From Nigrospora sphaerica (lineage: Eukaryota; Ascomycota; Sordariomycetes; Amphisphaeriales; Apiosporaceae), in assembly GCA_018287875.1 (NCBI GenBank), contig JAGVVL010000025.1, positions 744,001 through 808,000 on the forward strand: 64,000 bases of DNA, read 5' to 3'. Each line of letters opens with the position of its first letter. Positions within the stretch are counted from its first letter, which is position 1. This document shows positions 57,698 through 64,000 of this stretch, in pieces. The translations under genes were made by a program, and so were the position numbers. The notes beneath the pieces are model-generated. The model saw nothing but the letters and a program-made list of their open reading frames with translations. It was not told the DNA's origin and ran no database searches.

Positions 57698-58971
57698 ATG
57701 GAGACTGTCAGCAACATCGCGACTGCCGCTGCCAAGGCGGTATGGGGCGACAGCACCACCGCTAAGAACGAAACCTCCGGCCAAGAGCCCATTTCCGGAC
57801 AGCAGGGCGATGTGTCGCAGGGTGAACCTTTTGACAAGGGTAACGCAGGTGAGTCTACCCGGCCGCACGGCGCCGCATGCGCTACCCCCGGGGCCCCGCG
57901 GGACGGCCTCGCTTACATGACACGCCCGACAGACCTCGCAACCCAGACGCAGACGGCCGCCGCCAACACCGAGTTGCCGGACGCCACGCCCACGACGGAG
58001 CTGAGCCCGTCGGTGCCTCGGGTCACGACTGGTCCCACCATTGAGACCACCGACGCCGTCAGCAAGCCCACGACGGAGCTGGGTCAGAAGTCGCCTCAAG
58101 TCACGACTGGTTCCACCACCGACACCGTCAGCAAATCCACGACTGAGCCGGACGAGACGGGGCCTCGGGTCACGACTGGCCCCACCATTGACACCACCGA
58201 CACGGTGAGCAAGCCCACGGGCGACGCGGCGCCGGGTGCCGCTGGCGAATTCGCCAAGACGACGGGCACGGCCGCCGAGTCGGAGCACGTGCCGGACAAC
58301 GAGCAGACGGCGCTGAAGGCGCACGACGCACCACAGGACAGCACGGCGGTGCAGAACGACACGCGCGCGCCCGAGGACCCGCAGACGCACCCCAAGAACG
58401 CGCCAACCGACGTCGACAACACGGGCACCGGTCCCAACGAGGCCCAGAACCTCGACGGCCCCGGCCCCAAGCCCCTGGACCAGCTGGCACACGAGCGCGG
58501 CGGCGACGCCGGCAAGACGGCCGGTGGCGCCGGCGCCGGCGCCGACGAGAAGAAGGCTGGCGACGAGGACGTCGACCCCAACGACCCCAAGGCCCCTAGT
58601 AGCGGCGAGGGCACCGGCGAGAAGCACGTCAAGACGACGGGCTTCCAGGCCGACGGCGGCGACTTTGACGCCACCAAGCCCGGCGCGGGCCGAGAGGCCG
58701 ACCGTACGTTTAGCCCCCCCCCCTCTTATTTCCTTCCCCCAAGACGGACTGGACTGCCGTCGCCGGCTCTCCCATTGTCAAACTAGTGACCAGTTTTGCT
58801 GACATATGTTTTTCCGCCGCAGGCTTGCTTGAGGAGAAGGGCATCCATAAGGAGGGAGCCGACAAGCCGAGCACGGACGTTGCCTCGGGCGGCTCGGGCG
58901 ACAAGAGCGAAGAGAAGAGCGGCAAGAAGAACCCCTTCTCCAAGCTCAAGGAGAAGCTGCACAAGCACTGA
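57698..58971 (+). CDS. Hydrophilic repeat-containing protein of unknown function
   Basis: Exons 57698-57848, 57933-58703 and 58823-58971 encode 356 aa. The N terminus METVSNIATAAAKAVWGD and a GQQGDVSQGEPFDKGN motif are conserved-looking, as is the end GREADRLLEEKGIH with a Lys-rich FSKLKEKLHKH tail. Between them are three imperfect repeats of about 25 aa (PRVTTGPTIETTDAVSKPTTE type, residues roughly 65-140), then long Thr/Ala/Asp/Pro-rich disordered sequence. No signal peptide, membrane segment or catalytic motif is visible. The composition and promoter (two STRE-like CCCCT boxes, TATA) suggest a stress-related hydrophilic protein; that is inference. Intron 1 is 84 bp, a multiple of three and stop-free, so its retention would add 28 residues. 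Confidence 0.85.
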
Positions 58972-59390
58972 TTAGTGTTTGCGTCTCGAGCTTCCGCCAT
59001 TCTACGATATCATGATGCCAGGCGTTCTGGGGGCGGCTTTTTTTTTGCATGTCAACGCCATCACGGACTTTTTTGAATCGAAAACCGGAGAGCTCGCGAT
59101 TGCGGGCCACGTTCTGCTTAGCAAGGTCCTGCCCATAATGAGTCTATAGCTTGGACGTAATACGAATACCGTTGTCAGCCACCGTGTTTCCCCAAACTGA
59201 TGGAGCCCAAGTGGTCCATATGTCTCGACCCCATCCAACTATCAACAAGGCCAAAAAGGGACCTTGTAAAATAATTAAAAAATGTCGTCTTTTAACACTA
59301 CTTGAGCACGTGAGGAATACGACTAAAATGAAAAGGATACTTTAAATCTGTCAAAAGATGGAAAAGATATTAAGGCAAAAAGACAAAAAG
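58972..59390. other. Intergenic, 3' region upstream of tRNA
   Basis: AT-rich stretches at about 59265-59285 and 59330-59360 (TAAAATAATTAAAAAATG and similar). On the minus strand, the bases just past the tRNA 3' end (59386-59382 and beyond) read CTTTTTGTCTTTTTG, giving two T5 runs that suit a Pol III terminator. Confidence 0.6.
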
Positions 59391-59462
59391 CACCCGACGT
59401 GGGGGTCGAACCCACAGCCTTCAGATTAGAAGTCTGACGCGCTACCATTGCGCCAGCCGGGC
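59391..59462 (-). tRNA. tRNA-Arg (anticodon TCT)
   Basis: A 72-nt cloverleaf on the minus strand: acceptor GCCCGGC paired with GTCGGGT (two G-U pairs), D arm GCGC/GCGC, anticodon stem TCAGA/TCTGA around loop CTTCTAA (anticodon TCT, reading AGA/AGG), T arm GTGGG/CCCAC with loop TTCGACC, discriminator G. It has no intron. The B box GGTTCGACC is intact, and T5 runs follow downstream. Confidence 0.97.
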
Positions 59463-61787
59463 TGGACGTGAATGAATCATCTTGCGGATCATTGGATGTT
59501 GAAAGACGAGTTACTTATTGATGATTATGATGAAAAAGAAGACGGGGCTGCCTGAAGTTGGGTCGTGGACGAACGGGTGGGAAGGAAGCGGCATTTGCGG
59601 GGTTAGGCATTCAATGGGGTTTGGTGGGCAACGGAGTGTAAGCCGGGCGGCGGGGAGTACGAAAAGGGTTCCGAGGAATGGTGGTGAGGGGCCCGAACGG
59701 AAGAATGGCACGAAGACGCATACTTGGGCACTCGCCACCTCTCGCACCGGAGGAAGAACGAAGCATTAGGTAGGTAGCAGGCAGGTAGTTAGGAAAGGGC
59801 GGGCCGGGGGAACGAAAGGGAAAGAGGAAGGTCGCCCACACGCCGCATGCCCCGGGAGGCGTTTCTTGCAGCCTTGGCCCCTCCTCCCAACGAAGCCGCC
59901 TACGTATCGTGCCCTCGAGACCAGAACGGGGGCGGCATCCCATACCACGCAGCGGCCTCCTCCTCGTTCGACTCGGGCCTGTCCCTCCAACGAACAAGTC
60001 GGGCCTTGGTCTGATCGTCCTCGCTCTGCAAAATCCCCCCCCTCTCCTTCCACTCGGAAGGAGGGGGGTAGACGGCGGGCGGGAGAGAAAGGCCCCGGTC
60101 GTGGGATCGATCGATCGCCTTGTCTTCTTTTTCCAGGACCGGGGGTTGCGTCGGGCCCGGGGGAGGAGGGGGGAGGACTTGAAGTACCCTTGGAAACGAA
60201 GGTGGAAGGAGGGGGGCGCGAGAGCGACGTCTCCTCGTCCCTTTGTGGCGCCCTGCGGTTGGACGCCGTCGGCCCGGGTCCCGTAGTCTTTCCGGGGGGT
60301 CGGTCGGGGCTACCACGGGGGAGACGTGGGCGCCGCGGGGTAGTCGAGTGCGCGTTCGAGGGCACGACGAAAGACGGAGCGTTCCCCAACCGCAGCGACT
60401 GGCCATGCACATGGGAAAACCGCTGCTGGCTTCGCCCGGAACAGGTCCAAAGGCCCATGCCTCCCCCCGCATCTACGCGAACCTGCCCTTGCAAACCTCT
60501 CCCCCATCTACAACCCATCCTTGTCCCCGGGGTCCCGACTCTCGAGGTTTCTTCCCTCTCCCCGTTTCCGAACGCTGCCAACCTCTCTCGTGGGGAGGGG
60601 GGGGCGTTTACCGCTTACACCACCCCCATGAAAACGGGGAAACACGCCCCGTCCACCCGTGGGCCTCCTCGGGTCGACGGCCCCCGCATCTACACAACTA
60701 GCCCCCGTCCAAAAGGGCAGAACGCGTGGCTTCGTGTATGCACCCCGGGCTCGGCGACGCATGCAGGCTGTATCGAAACGGGGTGTTTGTGGTTTTGTTG
60801 CTGGAATCTGGGTCGCGTGCAAAAGGAAAGAAGAAGAGAGGGGAAAGCTGGTGGCCCGGCTAAGTTACTCGACCCGACTCAATCGAGGGTTTACTTCATT
60901 CCTTATCCGGCCGCTCCTAGATGCGCCCTGCCAATTTGGCAACGTGAATTATGCATGTCCAACTTACATAGGCCGAGAGCATCCCTCCCTTTGTTTTCTT
61001 GAGTAGCTATTGATCTCCACGAAACCCCCGTGTTGGCATGAGTCGGCCCCATTCGAGTACACGTCTTGCAAAGGAATTAGGGAAAAAAAAGGCCCGGCTG
61101 ACTGTATCGAGACTCCTTGCAAATGCTAGCCCTATGGCGCAGGCCTTGACACGTTTTGGCTTCCCTTGCGGGTCGTATTGGCGCCTAGATGGTATCCCCT
61201 CCTGTTCCCCCCCCCTCCCCTCCCAATTTCTGGTCTTCCCAAAATGCCCTTTTGTTCCCGTCCGCCCACCCCTGAGTTTATCCTATGTGGACCCTCCTGG
61301 GTCGGAAATACCCTGAAGACATAATCGCACGACGCCGTGGCGCCGCCCTTCTTCGCCCAAGTCGCCTCCTCCCACGGCGACGGTGTCACGGTCTGTCCCA
61401 CTCCTCGACCTGGCCCGGCGTCGCTGCTCGACACTGGCTGGCGGCCCGTCGTTACCTGCTAGCAGATGAACACACGTGTCGTTTCCCAGCACCGCGTCGA
61501 TTGGCTACAACATCGTATGTCCAAGCTTGTGCTCAAGTCCGCCAGTTCAGCCACACAGGGTCTGGCTTGGTCGTGGGCGCTCCCGCCTGGCAGCCACTTT
61601 CTATATCCCCTAACACTGTCATCGTCGGCGACACGGTGCCCAGAGAGCTATGTTCTTATTACATGCCGCAGAGGGACAGCCGCCGGCCCGCTCACGGACT
61701 GCGATCTCAAGTGAGCACCGAACTGTAGCAAAGCTATTGCCGTCGAGCCGTAGCTGCGAGGTGTAGAGAAGCCCCGGTTTGGGCCCC
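59463..61787. other. 2.3 kb intergenic beyond the RasGEF
   Basis: Very GC-rich in the middle (59.8-60.7 kb) with many C and G runs, producing long open frames in several phases that look compositional. No domain, splice pattern or codon bias supports a gene. The last part should hold the 3' UTR of the RasGEF gene. Confidence 0.5.
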
Positions 61788-64000
61788 TCACAGGAAGCCT
61801 GATTCGGCTAGCACCCTGTAGCAAGAACCAAAGTCAGCTTGAATTTCTCGGTAACGCAATGCGGGTGGTGCCGTCGCCGTGACATACCTCACAATCTTCT
61901 CGTCCTCCCTCTCACGTGGCTCGACGACCAAACTCTTGTCGTACATCTCGTGCACGTCGCCAGCAGCCTGCATGTTGCTCAATATATAGTCTTGCAACTC
62001 GGGGACAGGTTGGAGCGAATAAGGCGCGTTCTGGTACTGCTGAATGTCGCGAATCACCTCGGCCGTTTTCGCACGCTTGGCAAAGTTTATGAGGTTGGTC
62101 TTCTTGATGATGGATGGGATGCCGTCCTCTATGAAGGTCAAATCCGTCAAGTACACACCTGCGGTACGGACCGTGTCAGAGAAGCGCGATGCAGCTGGAA
62201 GGGGACTGAGACCTACCAAAGAAGGGAATGCAGGGCGGGTTGGCAGCGTGGAGCTGCTCTCGGTACTCGCCGAAGTTCTTGGTACTAGCCATCAACTTCC
62301 GCATCGTTTCGAGAACAGCCGACGTCCGGGCCGGCACCTGGTCCCATGTTCGCTTCAGCCGAGCGATGGGTGCCGTACCCAGGGCCGAGATAATGGACGT
62401 CAAGGTGGAGAAGTTGTTGAGCGTCTTGCATTTCTGCGCTTCGGGTTAGGCCTGCAATATGAGGGGAGGGGGGCCACAAGGTTGAGTGTTCACTTACGTC
62501 AGCTACCGACACAAAGTGCTTGATGACCACGACGCGCTTCTTGACATCCATCTGCGCGAGAATCATCTCGGCCACCCAGTTGGTCATTTGGTTGGAGTGC
62601 AGGATGAGCGCCTTGACATTGGGTGCGGGCTCGGGGTCATTCTCCCCAACCTTCTTCTGCCATGTCTTGTTCAAACACTCGGTAGGCTTGATCTTTCCGT
62701 ACAGCTTGGACTCGATGATGGTCAGCTGGCGAGCAAACTCGGTGACGTCAATGTCCAAGAACTTGAGTTTCTTCATGTTCTTGGGCATGATGGGCGGCGG
62801 CACGTTGTTGGTAAACGTTTGGATCATGCGCTTGGACGAGATTTCTTTGCCCGCGAGACGCTGGTCCAGTACTGCCATCAGGGGCTGGGAACCGGGCGTT
62901 TCGGTGGACTTGACCGTGTCACGGGCGAAGGTGTAGACGTCTCGGATCAGCTGCTTGGATTCTTCGTTCGAATCCTCCATCCAGAAGTTGTCGAACCAGC
63001 TCTTCATAATGTTGACCACACGGAATCGGATCGGCTTTTGTTTGCGGTCTCGCCAGATGTCGTAATCAACATTGCTCAAGTTCTCGGGCGGCTGGATGTT
63101 GAAACGCGCGACGAGGAGCTCGAACAGCTCACGGGCCGTCGTAAAGGAGCGGTACGTGAGCAGGAAGGTGTTGTTGAAACTGGACTCGAGTTTGTCGTGT
63201 CGGGTGAGCTGTTCTACGAGGGCCAATAGGGTACCGCCCTTGACAGAGGGTGGGTTCGTCTTCAGGTCCCAAGACAGCTCGCCCTCGAGATCCAGGCGCA
63301 GGAAGGGGGGTATCTCCTCGACTTGCTGTATGGAGCCGGCCGGAGTGGGATCGTCTCCCAAAATCTTACGGACCTTGGACGGGTCGCCCTTCCGGTAGTT
63401 GTTGGTGGCCGGTTCGCCTTCGCTAAATGACTGGGCCGTGACCAAAGGTGGCCGTCCGCCCACGGCACGGGACTCGGATCGCTGGTGTATCGAGTTAAAC
63501 GGCAGCGAGTCCTTCCTCCTGATTTCGGAGCGGTCGAACACGCTATCGCTGCGTGTGCGGCTGTCACCGTGCCCGTTGATCTGCACCTGCTCGGAAAGAA
63601 GCTGAAGCGAGAACCCAATATGTGACGAGTTCTGCTCCAGAGCGCGAGCACACTGCTTGACATAGTCGAGGCGGGCCTCCAACGATTCTCCACGAACCTC
63701 GGCCCACTCGTCCCCTAGCGGGCCGGCCACAGCCTGGCAGCCCAGCAGCAGATCCGAGATGTTATCGTAAAGGCTCTGCTTGTAGGTGCTGAAATCGGCG
63801 AGCGAAGGCGTTTGGAAATCGCTTCCTAGCGACGAGAGATCAATAGACTCGATCAGCGAGATCCAAGGCTTGAACATCTCCAAAACTTTGCCGCCGGCGC
63901 CGCAGACATTGTTGCCGATAATCTCGTGCCGGTACGGGGTGATAATCTTCTCCGAGACACCCAAGTTCTTCTCCAACTCCCTGATGCTGGAAACCAGCAT
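61788..64000 (-). CDS. CDC25: CDC25-type Ras guanine-nucleotide exchange factor, 5' end outside window
   Basis: Activates Ras by GDP release, feeding cAMP and MAPK signalling. Exons visible on the minus strand are 62498-64000 (open at the edge), 62217-62433, 61888-62158 and 61788-61815, giving 672 aa before the stop. Seen in order: a helical region, then the RasGEF_N motif (GGTLLALVEQLTRHDKLESSFNNTFLLTYRSFTT), then the catalytic RasGEF domain with LDIDVTEFARQLTIIESKLYGKIKP, NWVAEMILAQMDVKKR, FVSVAD-KCKTLNNFSTLTSIISAL, and VYLTDLTFIEDGIPS. Tiny last exon: KIVR-VLAESGFL-stop, the usual end of the family. The ATG at 64000 is probably internal; family members carry an SH3 domain further upstream. 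Gene name by family, allele not certain. Confidence 0.92.

Noticed and set aside
57620..58627. 335-codon minus-strand frame over the repeat-containing protein
   Set aside because: Arg/Gly/Val-rich antisense shadow; the sense strand has conserved-looking ends and splice sites.
59866..61002. 378-codon plus-strand frame beyond the tRNA
   Set aside because: Arg/Pro/Gly-rich translation with no domain; several other frames over the same bases are equally open, as expected in very GC-rich DNA.

Overview
The window comes from a filamentous ascomycete nuclear genome, most likely a sordariomycete and plausibly Hypocreales. The evidence is GC-rich codon use, short GT-AG introns, a STE12 factor with C-terminal C2H2 fingers, and Misato/DML1, BUD4 and PMA-type H+-ATPase genes of filamentous-fungal type. 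Placement below class level is inference. Exon boundaries were assembled by hand from splice signals, frame and family conservation; each multi-exon total is a multiple of three.

Layout: 1.2-3.5 kb, a WW-domain protein and a short-chain dehydrogenase (both +). 4.0-4.7 kb, a probably broken minus-strand gene. 7.0-12.8 kb, CTP synthase and the RNA helicase DBP9 (both -). 16.7-19.9 kb, a plasma-membrane H+-ATPase (+). 23.6-28.7 kb, the anillin-like septum protein BUD4 (+). 29.4-33.1 kb, an AhpC/TSA-like thioredoxin-fold protein (-) divergent from DML1/Misato (+). 33.1-47.3 kb, about 14 kb with no supportable gene. 48.2-50.6 kb, STE12 (+) behind a 0.9 kb leader without any ATG. 51.9-54.7 kb, FAF1-like ribosome assembly factor (-) divergent from HIS6 (+). 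54.9-59.0 kb, a possible 46-aa membrane ORF (-), a GNAT acetyltransferase (+) and a repeat-containing hydrophilic protein (+). 59.4 kb, tRNA-Arg(TCT) (-). 61.8-64.0 kb, the 3' part of a CDC25-type RasGEF (-) that runs off the window.

The content is mostly conserved housekeeping and signalling: CTP and histidine biosynthesis, ribosome biogenesis (DBP9, FAF1), membrane energisation, septation (BUD4), and Ras and MAPK output (CDC25, STE12). I see no secondary-metabolite cluster, transposon, rDNA or CRISPR array. The most interesting signals are the frame-preserving 84-nt zinc-finger exon and ATG-free leader of STE12, a gene broken at homopolymer runs, a short hydrophobic ORF beside HIS6, a cluster of GCCAAG repeats upstream of CTP synthase, and the divergent H+-ATPase isoform.
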